NCBI GenBank assembly: GCA_018402345.1
Contig: JAGYIV010000011.1
Span: 1 to 64,000 of the forward strand
DNA length: 64,000 nucleotides
Direction of reading: 5' to 3'
Source of the DNA: Terrimicrobiaceae bacterium
GTDB taxonomy: Bacteria; Verrucomicrobiota; Verrucomicrobiia; Chthoniobacterales; Terrimicrobiaceae
Shown here: one piece after another, positions 27,702 to 35,667 of the stretch
How the letters are laid out: each line of letters opens with the position of its first letter
How positions within the stretch are numbered: the first letter of the stretch is position 1
Notes under the pieces: model-generated
Database searches by the model: none
What the model was told of the DNA's origin: nothing
Seen by the model: only the letters and a program-made list of their open reading frames with translations
Translations under genes and position numbers: made by a program

Positions 27702-29360
27702 TCACTCAGCAAACATGCCCGCAATCGACGGGTCATTCGACGTATCAAAAAACGACCGAGCGGACACCGGATCGCGCTCCCTCCACTGGCGAGCCACCTC
27801 ACGGGCGGTTTGTTGGCGGGATTCAGGCGCACTGATTGCCAACGCCCACTCCATGGCCATCTCGGGGTCCTCTTTGGCAAGAGAAAGTGCCAATCGACCG
27901 GCGGCTCCGTCGATCAGCGGTCCCCGAGGTTTAGCTGAGAGCCAATCTGCGGCGGCCTCGGCATCCACTTCGCTCCAGACTTCGACAAGCGCACTGGTGG
28001 CCGATGCCTGCAAGGCGGATGGAACAGCATTGATCCGGCGCGAGGCATCAGCGGGATCAACCCTTGCGATCCCTCGAATCCCGGATTGAATCGCAGCATC
28101 CTTGGCTTCGTCGAAACCATTTGCACCGCCGAGCGCCCATTCAAGAACACCAACGGGATCCTTGCCAGCCCAGGCATTGACAAGACTGTTCATCGCGGCA
28201 CCACGGTCTCCGCCGGTCAACCGGGAAACTTCAACCAAAGCCCCGCTCGGGTCGTTGCGTCCCCAGGCCGAATAAAACCCATCCAATGCCTCCAACCTGG
28301 CACTCCCGGCAGGCAGGCCACCGATCCATGCCGCGGTTTCGCTTTTGGGTGCGTCCGAGTTGGCCAGAGCCGCAGCGACCTCAGCGGTGGCTGAGTCCAA
28401 AGCTGGCCCGGGAGGAATTTGTTCCAAAGCGACAGCGGCAGCGGAAGGGTCTTTCTCAACCCAGTTTTCAAACAGGTCCGAGATCGCCGCCTGGTAGGCC
28501 ATGCCTGAGGGCATCTGCTGTAACACAGCTTCGAAAACCTGTGCACTATCGGCTTCGGAAGAGGCACTGAGAGCCAGCAAAAGATCCGACCGGACCGCTG
28601 GATCCGAGCTTTTTTTGGCATGGGCCAGAGCACCCTCAGGATCGGATGTCGCCCAGGATTCGGCAGTGGCTGCCAGCGCATTGGCGCGAATCCCGATATC
28701 CTCAATCAACTGGAGCGCGTTCATCGCGGATACCGGGTTGGTTTCCGCCTCCTTGGCGATCACCTTAGCAACGATGAGTTCCCTCAAATCCGAATCGCCG
28801 ACACTGTCAACCAACGCCAGCGTGCGCTCGATATTCCCCGAGGGCAACCCCGTGGCAATCCAGCGCAGCGCTTGATCGCGCTCATCGCCTTCAGGAAGGG
28901 ACTCGGCAAATTGCAACGCCTGCGCCGGGTTTTTCTCGGCCAATTCCCCGAGGGAAAGCATCAGCGCCATATCACGCTCGGCCCCCTCGGGCAGTTGCAT
29001 GGCACTGGCAGCCATCTCCTGCAAATTTCCGCCACGCAGGCGGGGGAGCAGATTTTCCAATGCCGCGACAACTTCCCTGTGGCTTCGGGCCTCGCCGAGA
29101 AGGGCAAGCGCCGCACTGGTTTCCGAGATCACAACCGGAGGTGCGACTTGAGGCACCGCGGGTGGCACGGTTTGCTGGATGGATTGGGGAGAATGTTGGA
29201 CAGTCGCGGTGGAAGGACTTGTGGAACCCGGCGTGCCGCTTGGCAACGAGGTGGGAACCGCAGTGACCGCCACCTGCGATGCCACATTATTCTTCAGGAG
29301 GAAACCGCCACCAAAACCGAGGGCGATTCCAAGAGCAACAAGCGAGATGTTTTTAATCAT
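27702..29360 (-). CDS. Membrane-anchored Trp-Ala/Asp-Pro repeat protein
   Basis: 552 aa. One N-terminal membrane helix (ISLVALGIALGFGGGFLL), then a Ser/Thr/Pro/Gln linker (~residues 30-80), then about a dozen ~34-residue helical repeats ('WATSDPEGALAHAKKS', 'WVEKDPSAAAVALEQI', 'WGRNDPSGALVEVSRL', 'WAGKDPVGVLEWALGG'). It is a paralogue of the lipoprotein at 25837-26955. Probably envelope-located scaffold. No enzymatic motif. Confidence 0.78.
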   Translation of the reverse strand: MIKNISLVALGIALGFGGGFLLKNNVASQVAVTAVPTSLPSGTPGSTSPSTATVQHSPQSIQQTVPPAVPQVAPPVVISETSAALALLGEARSHREVVAALENLLPRLRGGNLQEMAASAMQLPEGAERDMALMLSLGELAEKNPAQALQFAESLPEGDERDQALRWIATGLPSGNIERTLALVDSVGDSDLRELIVAKVIAKEAETNPVSAMNALQLIEDIGIRANALAATAESWATSDPEGALAHAKKSSDPAVRSDLLLALSASSEADSAQVFEAVLQQMPSGMAYQAAISDLFENWVEKDPSAAAVALEQIPPGPALDSATAEVAAALANSDAPKSETAAWIGGLPAGSARLEALDGFYSAWGRNDPSGALVEVSRLTGGDRGAAMNSLVNAWAGKDPVGVLEWALGGANGFDEAKDAAIQSGIRGIARVDPADASRRINAVPSALQASATSALVEVWSEVDAEAAADWLSAKPRGPLIDGAAGRLALSLAKEDPEMAMEWALAISAPESRQQTAREVARQWRERDPVSARSFFDTSNDPSIAGMFAE

Positions 29361-29440
29361 GGTTTAACAAGACACTCGGCGATGGTCTTAAAACTTTCCG
29401 CCGATGAAGTTCGCTAACTATCCCTTCACTGATTACGAAA

Positions 29441-31366
29441 TCAAGTCAGGCCGACGCCGAACTCCGCGGCTGGAAGATTTTCGGTGGAAGCCAATGCCCC
29501 AACCCGTAGCGTGCGCTCGATCCAAGCCAGCGTCTCCTTTGGACTCATGTAGTGGAGTCGCCAACGCATCGCCTCCAACTCCTCGATGACCGGATGATTC
29601 CGCGACTGGAGAATGCGATGGATTTTGGGATGCGACACCGGGACGACCCGCTCTGCGGGATGAATAGGAATTTCACGGAGTTTTTCCCCAGGGCGCAATC
29701 CTGTGTAGACAATCTCGATATCCTTGCCGGGCTCGAATCCCTGCAACTGGATCATTTGCCTCGCCAACTGTTCGATTCGGACCGGTTGTCCCATGTTCAA
29801 AACAAACGTGTCCGCCGATTGGGCGAATGTCGCGGATTGTAAAATCAGGCCCACCGCCTCGGGGATACTCATGAAATAACGCTCCACATCGGGATGGGTA
29901 ACCGTCACGGGCCCGCCGGCGGCAATCTGTCGGCGAAACACAGGAACCACGCTACCGGAGGAGTCGAGGACATTGCCGAAGCGAACGGAACAAAACACCG
30001 TTGAATCGTCATCCAACTGCTGCAACTCGGACAGCACAAGCTCGGCCAACCGCTTGCTCGCTCCCATCGCGTTTCTGGGGTCCACCGCCTTGTCAGTGGA
30101 CACAAGCACAAAGCGGCGGCATCCGTGCTTTTGTGCCGCCCTGCCGCAGAACAAGGTGCCGAGAGTATTGTTCCAAACTGCCTCTCCGGGCTGACGCTCC
30201 ATCATCGGCACGTGCTTGTGCGCTGCTGCATGGAAAACGATCGTCGGTGAAAATGTGGAAAAGACAGACTCCAGCTGCTGCTCGTTGCAGACACTCCCCG
30301 CCACAGCCTCCAATGAAAGCAACGGAAAATCTCTGAGAATTTCCTGCTCCACATCGAACAATGCTGGCTCAGCCCGCTCGAGTAAAACGAGCATCTCCGG
30401 ATTCCGTGCCGCAATTTGCCTGCACAACTCGCGTCCGATACTGCCTCCGGCACCCGTGACCAACACTCTTGCGCCAGCCACGAGCAAACCGATCGAATCC
30501 TCGTCGAGCACAACCGGGAGCCGCCCAAGAAGATCCTCCGGCGCCACATGGCGCAGACGCTCGACGGAGAACTTCCGGCTGAGGATGCAATTCACGGAGG
30601 GCAAAATGTCATGCTCGATCCCGGCCGCATTCAAATCCGCCACGATTCCGGCAAGCACTGCCGGAGATGCCCCGGGCATCGCAAGAATCGCCTTTGCAAT
30701 CCCCAATCTCGACATCGCTGGCAGCATGTCCCCGAAGTTGCCAACCACTGGAACACTGTGAAGTGTGCGGCCCGACTTTGCCGCATCGTCATCGAAAAAA
30801 CACACCACATCCAATCCAAGTCCGGGCTTGTTCTGAATCTCCCGGGCCAGCGCAGCCCCTGCCTCCCCGGCACCGAGGATCGCCACTCTTTTGGCCTGTG
30901 TAGCCGCTCGGCGAGGGGCAAAAAACCGATCCCTCAGCAACTTCATGAGGATGCGCAATCCGCACACCCCAAGAAACGAGAGAGTGAAATCCACCACAAT
31001 CGTTCCGCGGGGAATCATCCCCTCACCCTTCACAACAAACCACACCGCCAACTGAACCACAGCGGCGCCGCCCAACCCGGCGAAAACCATTTTTGCATCG
31101 GGAAAACTGAAAAACGTCAGTAGGCTTCGGAATTGGCCGCAAACAGCAAGAATCACAAGTTTCAGTGCCAATACCCACGGGATCGATACAATCCACCTCT
31201 CCAAAAACTCTGGAGGGATGCGCAAATCGAATCGAATGGAAAGCGCCACTAACGAAGAAACCGTAAAAATCAACGCGTAGGAAATCGCTAGCAAGGGCGT
31301 TCTCAAAGGGCCTGTGACCCATTGACGGATCCGGCGCCTCGTGTCGTTGACCCGCGTTCGCTCCAT
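29441..31366 (-). CDS. FlaA1/CapD-type nucleoside-diphosphate sugar 4,6-dehydratase
   Basis: 641 aa from MERTRVNDTRR (TGATG overlap with the sugar transferase stop). Four N-terminal membrane helices precede a cytoplasmic Rossmann region ('RVAILGAGEAGAALAREIQN') and a second NAD site 'RVLVTGAGGSIGRELCRQIA'. Catalytic text 'VSTDKAVDPRNAMGASKRLA' has the family's M-x3-K in place of Y-x3-K. Enzymes of this class make UDP-4-keto-6-deoxy sugars for O-antigen or capsule. It probably supplies the sugar used by the neighbouring transferase. Confidence 0.9.
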   Translation of the reverse strand: MERTRVNDTRRRIRQWVTGPLRTPLLAISYALIFTVSSLVALSIRFDLRIPPEFLERWIVSIPWVLALKLVILAVCGQFRSLLTFFSFPDAKMVFAGLGGAAVVQLAVWFVVKGEGMIPRGTIVVDFTLSFLGVCGLRILMKLLRDRFFAPRRAATQAKRVAILGAGEAGAALAREIQNKPGLGLDVVCFFDDDAAKSGRTLHSVPVVGNFGDMLPAMSRLGIAKAILAMPGASPAVLAGIVADLNAAGIEHDILPSVNCILSRKFSVERLRHVAPEDLLGRLPVVLDEDSIGLLVAGARVLVTGAGGSIGRELCRQIAARNPEMLVLLERAEPALFDVEQEILRDFPLLSLEAVAGSVCNEQQLESVFSTFSPTIVFHAAAHKHVPMMERQPGEAVWNNTLGTLFCGRAAQKHGCRRFVLVSTDKAVDPRNAMGASKRLAELVLSELQQLDDDSTVFCSVRFGNVLDSSGSVVPVFRRQIAAGGPVTVTHPDVERYFMSIPEAVGLILQSATFAQSADTFVLNMGQPVRIEQLARQMIQLQGFEPGKDIEIVYTGLRPGEKLREIPIHPAERVVPVSHPKIHRILQSRNHPVIEELEAMRWRLHYMSPKETLAWIERTLRVGALASTENLPAAEFGVGLT

Positions 31367-31929
31367 CAGTGCTTCACCCCTTCCGACAAGGAAGTTTTCC
31401 ATAAGGTTGAAAGAAGGATTTTCAGATCAAAAAAGAAAGACGAATGTTTCAGATAGTAGTGGTCCAACTCGATCTTTCTCTCAAGAGGGATCTCGTCCCT
31501 TCCGTTGATTTGAGCCCACCCGGTGATCCCAGGGCGCAAGCGGTGAATGCCCAACCTCGTGCGCTCGGCAATCAGATCGTGCTGATTGAAAAGCGCCGGA
31601 CGGGGACCAACAAGAGACATGTCGCCGGTCAAAACGCTCCACAACTGCGGCAATTCATCAAGGCTCGTGCGGCGCAGAAAACGACCTGCGGGCGTGAGCA
31701 GGCTTTCCGGATCCCTGACCAGATGTGTCGCCACCTGTGGAGCACCCACGTGCATGGAACGGAATTTCGGCATCGGAAAAATCTCATTATTCAGTCCCAC
31801 CCTTCTCGAAAGATGAAGAACCGGACCCGGCGACCCCCGGCGCACGAGAAGCGTGCAAACCACAAAGACAGGACTCGCCATTACCAGAAGCAAGGCCGCA
31901 ACCACGATATCAAATCCGCGTTTCAGCAT
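31366..31929 (-). CDS. Undecaprenyl-phosphate sugar-1-phosphate transferase (PglC/WcaJ C-domain type)
   Basis: 187 aa. One N-terminal reentrant hydrophobic helix (GFDIVVAALLLVMASPVFVV), then 'FPMPKFRSMHVGAP', 'RTSLDELPQLWSVLTGDMSL', 'GPRP' and 'RLRPGITGWAQINGRDE', the small monotopic phosphoglycosyltransferase core with the Asp-Glu catalytic dyad. It starts glycan assembly on the lipid carrier. It is co-transcribed with the dehydratase gene. Confidence 0.93.
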   Translation of the reverse strand: MLKRGFDIVVAALLLVMASPVFVVCTLLVRRGSPGPVLHLSRRVGLNNEIFPMPKFRSMHVGAPQVATHLVRDPESLLTPAGRFLRRTSLDELPQLWSVLTGDMSLVGPRPALFNQHDLIAERTRLGIHRLRPGITGWAQINGRDEIPLERKIELDHYYLKHSSFFFDLKILLSTLWKTSLSEGVKH

Positions 31930-31932
31930 GGA

Positions 31933-33867
31933 TCAGTCGGCATTCTCTGGGAGATCCAGTGGGGTTGCAAACCTTGTGCGCCCATTGCCCGAAGCCGCTC
32001 CGGGTTCCGGCGAACGGGAAAACTTTTCCAGAACGGCTTCGGGAATTTTCTCCTTTGGAACAGTAGCCAACAACCGCCTTGCCTCCGCCTCACTTCCATC
32101 ATCAAGGAGAAACACCGCAAAATTAATAACCGGCTCATGCTGCTCAGGAAAATGACGGGTGAGCTTTATAAAAAGATTCCGCGACTTTTCCAACTCTCCC
32201 CGCTCGGCATACAAAATGGCGAGGTTGTTGAGAATATAATACCGGTTCGGATTTTCCGCATCGGCCAATTCAAAGAGCTCGATCGCATCATCACGCCTTC
32301 CCTTCTTCATCAAGGCGAACCCCTCCAAAAACGACACGGGAACAGCGTAGGCATCCAGTGTTCGCAGGGGCGTGCGCGCCAATTTTGCATGCTTCTGCAT
32401 GGTGTTCCAGTGCCCCCGCTCCATCGCCTCCCTCGCCAGTCGGACATGTTGCTCCTGATCCAAGGAAATCCATGCGACGGGAATGCCGACCGCAAGAATC
32501 CCTAAAGCGACGATCGCAAAGAGACGACGCGGCAAAACGCCACTCCGCGGGGATCGCGGCGAGGCACCATTTTTTGAAACCACCAGGATCGCGAGAATCA
32601 CAGCGAGAGCGACCTGATGATTCACCCGGTCCAATGGAAAACTGAACAGCGAGTCGGACATGTAAGCCGCCAACCCGGCAAGTGCCGCCGCACCCATCCA
32701 GGCATCCTCTTTCCTCTGGGATCGAAACACACCTTGCACACCGGCAGAAACACCCAGCAGCAGCAGACCCATGAAAGTGATCATTCCCAAAACTCCCTTC
32801 TCGGCGAAAATCCACAGGTAATCGTTGTGCGGTTGATTCCAGTTCGAGTTGATCTGGCTGAAGTCCAATCCTCCTCCTTCGCGATACCCCTGCAAGTGGA
32901 CTGTGAAATTTCCGGCTCCCACTCCGAAAGGAAAGTGATCCGCGATCATTCTCAACGTTTCCCGCCACACCATCAGGCGCCCCCCGTCCGAAAAACGAAT
33001 GTCCTCTGAAAACACAGCGCGCATCCGGAAGGCAAAGGGATTGTCGTCAGGCGCGAACACAAAAAACAAAACCGCTGCAAGCAACCCCGCGCCGGCACCC
33101 GCCGCGAAGAACCCCCTGCAACGCACAGGCAACCCGAAGGCGGCAGGGCGCATGCCGACGAATACAAAAAACACAACAACTACTGCCACTGTGGCGATCC
33201 ATGCGGAGCGGCACTGCAACACGACAATCAAAAACAAGACGTTGCCACCTGCCACCGCAGCCACCGGGCTCCACACCCCGCGAAGCACAGGAATCGCAGC
33301 CATGCACAAGGGCATGATCAGCGCAAGATACCCGGTGAAAAGATTCACATTTCCCATGGCTCCTGTGATCGCCTCCATCGCCGAGCGCGTCGGGGACATC
33401 CACACCCGATTCCCAATACATTGAAACAACCCGATCCCCCCGCAAACCAACGCGGCCAATACCACCGCTTTTGCCACCCACACGCGCCATTCCAAAAACG
33501 ATGAAAAAAACACCACACAAAGGCACAAGACAACCAGCGCGGCTCCACTCCGACAGGCATCCAGCAATCCGGCCGAGGGATTCGATGCAAACAAAAGGGA
33601 AATCCACACCGCCCCCGCATACCCCGCATACGCATACACAACGCCGCTCCGAAGAAACCCCCAGTTCAACTGCCCGCGGATCGAGGGAGTGAGTGCGAGC
33701 AACACCGCAAGCACCAAGCCGGCATTCAAGACGAGAAGACGCGGGACATGCCCGCTGTCAAGAGCTCCGGGATCGCGGACCACCGCCAGAACACACAATA
33801 AAAACGCCGGAAAAAGACCGGCTAGCCAACGCGCCAGAGCGCTCCGGGGTGCTGCGACATCACTCAT
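31933..33867 (-). CDS. O-antigen polymerase/ligase-like membrane protein with TPR tail
   Basis: 644 aa from MSDVAAPRSALARW. About 10-12 hydrophobic helices with a large periplasmic loop containing 'FPFGVGAGNFTVHLQGYREG' and 'WNQPHNDYLWIFAEKGVLGM', the Wzy_C/WaaL signature. After the last helix (~residue 480) there is a ~150-residue TPR-like tail ('DAIELFELADAENPNRYYIL', 'ERGELEKSRNLFIKLTRHFP'). It overlaps the epimerase gene by 8 bases. Polymerase or ligase cannot be told apart by sequence. Confidence 0.85.
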   Translation of the reverse strand: MSDVAAPRSALARWLAGLFPAFLLCVLAVVRDPGALDSGHVPRLLVLNAGLVLAVLLALTPSIRGQLNWGFLRSGVVYAYAGYAGAVWISLLFASNPSAGLLDACRSGAALVVLCLCVVFFSSFLEWRVWVAKAVVLAALVCGGIGLFQCIGNRVWMSPTRSAMEAITGAMGNVNLFTGYLALIMPLCMAAIPVLRGVWSPVAAVAGGNVLFLIVVLQCRSAWIATVAVVVVFFVFVGMRPAAFGLPVRCRGFFAAGAGAGLLAAVLFFVFAPDDNPFAFRMRAVFSEDIRFSDGGRLMVWRETLRMIADHFPFGVGAGNFTVHLQGYREGGGLDFSQINSNWNQPHNDYLWIFAEKGVLGMITFMGLLLLGVSAGVQGVFRSQRKEDAWMGAAALAGLAAYMSDSLFSFPLDRVNHQVALAVILAILVVSKNGASPRSPRSGVLPRRLFAIVALGILAVGIPVAWISLDQEQHVRLAREAMERGHWNTMQKHAKLARTPLRTLDAYAVPVSFLEGFALMKKGRRDDAIELFELADAENPNRYYILNNLAILYAERGELEKSRNLFIKLTRHFPEQHEPVINFAVFLLDDGSEAEARRLLATVPKEKIPEAVLEKFSRSPEPGAASGNGRTRFATPLDLPENAD

Positions 33868-34756
33868 TGGGCTGCGGGGATTCCAATCTGAAATCCACAT
33901 TAGGACGGAATCCCCTTGGACGGAACCCCAAATCCCCCACCGCCGATTCATGATCGAACACAAGATCGGCATTCATTCGCTCGAACATTGCCACTGGGAA
34001 TGTCAGCGTCCGCGGCAGGATTCCCCCGACCGCTCCAGCACACCTTAAAACAATCGGCGGCACGTGTAGAAACCGTCGCGGCAGGCCCAGGGCATCGAAC
34101 ACACGCCCGGCCATCTCCAAATATGTCAGGGTTTCTCCACCGGACAGATGATAGCTGCCCTGCGGAGCGCCTGATTGAACTGCCGACACGCAAATTCGGG
34201 CAAGGTCACCGGCATGCAAGGGCTGGCGAAGCCCTATGGAAGGTGGCATGACAGGCAACACCCTCCACCGCCGGATAAAACGAGCCATCGCGGCGATGTT
34301 CCTGTCCCTCACCCCGTCGTAAGTCAGAGTGGTCCGCAGCAGCACCACCTCGACACCTGTCCTCGATGCCCAGTGGCGAATGCGCTCCTCGGATCGCTGA
34401 AGAGATTCCGCCAGCGCACGCTCACGGAAATCGGTGGAGTTCTTCTTGGTCACCACACTTGTCGAGGAAACTGCCACCAACCGGCGAACCCCAGCCAACT
34501 CGAGCATTGGAAGCAACCCCGCAAGCGCATTCACCGGACAAAGGGAGATCCAACGCTCAATCCCCGGCGAGCGAAACAGTTCACCCGCCGAGATGCCTCT
34601 CCATTCCGGCCCGTGCTTCAATGGCGTCCTCGACAAGGGAATCACCCGCAGCCCCTCTGTGGTGGCCAATTCAAACACCCGCTCGCCCACGAAACTCGAG
34701 GCTCCGAGCACGCCAATCGGCTCGTTGCAAAAACGACCGTCCGCTCCCGATATCAT
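33860..34756 (-). CDS. NAD-dependent epimerase/dehydratase (SDR)
   Basis: 298 aa from MISGADGRFC, with an ATGA overlap with the GT2 stop (34753), which fixes the start. 'IGVLGASSFVGERVFELA' is a variant NAD-binding G-x-x-G-x-x-G. 'LVAVSSTSVVTKK' and 'VVLLRTTLTYDG' match the extended SDR core. The usual Y-x3-K is not evident, so the activity (epimerase, reductase, or regulatory) is uncertain. The context makes a nucleotide-sugar or lipid-linked-sugar role likely. Confidence 0.75.
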   Translation of the reverse strand: MISGADGRFCNEPIGVLGASSFVGERVFELATTEGLRVIPLSRTPLKHGPEWRGISAGELFRSPGIERWISLCPVNALAGLLPMLELAGVRRLVAVSSTSVVTKKNSTDFRERALAESLQRSEERIRHWASRTGVEVVLLRTTLTYDGVRDRNIAAMARFIRRWRVLPVMPPSIGLRQPLHAGDLARICVSAVQSGAPQGSYHLSGGETLTYLEMAGRVFDALGLPRRFLHVPPIVLRCAGAVGGILPRTLTFPVAMFERMNADLVFDHESAVGDLGFRPRGFRPNVDFRLESPQPNE

Positions 34757-35604
34757 GCCTGAGAAACCCATTTTCTTAGACAAACAACCGCAAACCGGCA
34801 CCACACCGCCACATGAACCAGAGGCTCCAACAACGCGGAATACCGTTTCCGCAAATGCTTCCCGAAATACCGGATCATCCCCCTGTGCTTGTGCCATTCC
34901 ACAAAGAATGGGCGCCCCTTGCCGCAGACTCCCTTGGAGTGAAATACAACCGCATCCGAACAGGAAAGGACGGCGAAACCCTCCCGCCGCACCTCGGCGC
35001 AAAGATCCAAATCCTCGCAATGAAGAAAGTATCCCTCGTCAAATCCACCCACCGCCTCGAAGACCTCGCGGCGGATCATCAGGCAGGCACCCGAGACCGC
35101 ATCGGTTTCCAAAAGCTCATCATCCACAATCGCTGCCTCGGAGTGAAAATCCCACCTGCGAAAAACCCGCCACAACCCCGACGCCCTCACCATTGCCCTC
35201 CAGGGATCGGGCTCCTTCCGACGCCATCCCCCTTGCATCCCGCCGTCATCCCCAAGCAACCTGCCACCGGCAATGGCGGCAGCCGGATGCTTCGCCAAGG
35301 CCTCTTTCAACCGCTCCACCAATGTAGGCGTTGCGATGCAATCGGGATTCAAAAAAAGCAACAACTCTCCATTCGAAGACTTGGCTCCAATATTGCAACC
35401 CGCCGAAAATCCGACGTTCCGCGACAGCCTGATCACTTGGAATCCAGAACACTCCGAGAACATTTCAACAACCGGAGTCAATCCCACCGGCTCCGACGCA
35501 TTGTCCACCAGCACCACTTCCGCGGCCTGACTCGCCACCGAGGCAATGCAATCGGACAACGAGTCCCCTGCATTGTGATTCACGATGATGATCGATGTTT
35601 CCAA
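34753..35604 (-). CDS. Glycosyltransferase family 2 (rhamnosyltransferase-like)
   Basis: 283 aa. 'METSIIIVNHNAGDSLSDCI' opens the GT-A fold. 'EVVLVDNASEPVGL', 'NVGFSAGCNIGAKSSNGELL' and 'LLFLNPDCIA' (D-x-D-like) follow, then 'DAVSGACLMIRREVFEAVGG' and 'GYFLHCEDLDLCAEVRREG'. This is the WbbL/rhamnosyl type of GT2. It probably adds one sugar to the lipid-linked repeat of this locus. It overlaps the epimerase gene downstream. Confidence 0.9.
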   Translation of the reverse strand: METSIIIVNHNAGDSLSDCIASVASQAAEVVLVDNASEPVGLTPVVEMFSECSGFQVIRLSRNVGFSAGCNIGAKSSNGELLLFLNPDCIATPTLVERLKEALAKHPAAAIAGGRLLGDDGGMQGGWRRKEPDPWRAMVRASGLWRVFRRWDFHSEAAIVDDELLETDAVSGACLMIRREVFEAVGGFDEGYFLHCEDLDLCAEVRREGFAVLSCSDAVVFHSKGVCGKGRPFFVEWHKHRGMIRYFGKHLRKRYSALLEPLVHVAVWCRFAVVCLRKWVSQA

Positions 35605-35667
35605 AAATTGAAAAAATAGGCCTGAAAACTGCGTCTTATCTTCCAGTTGGTCAATCCCTCGGGCAAT

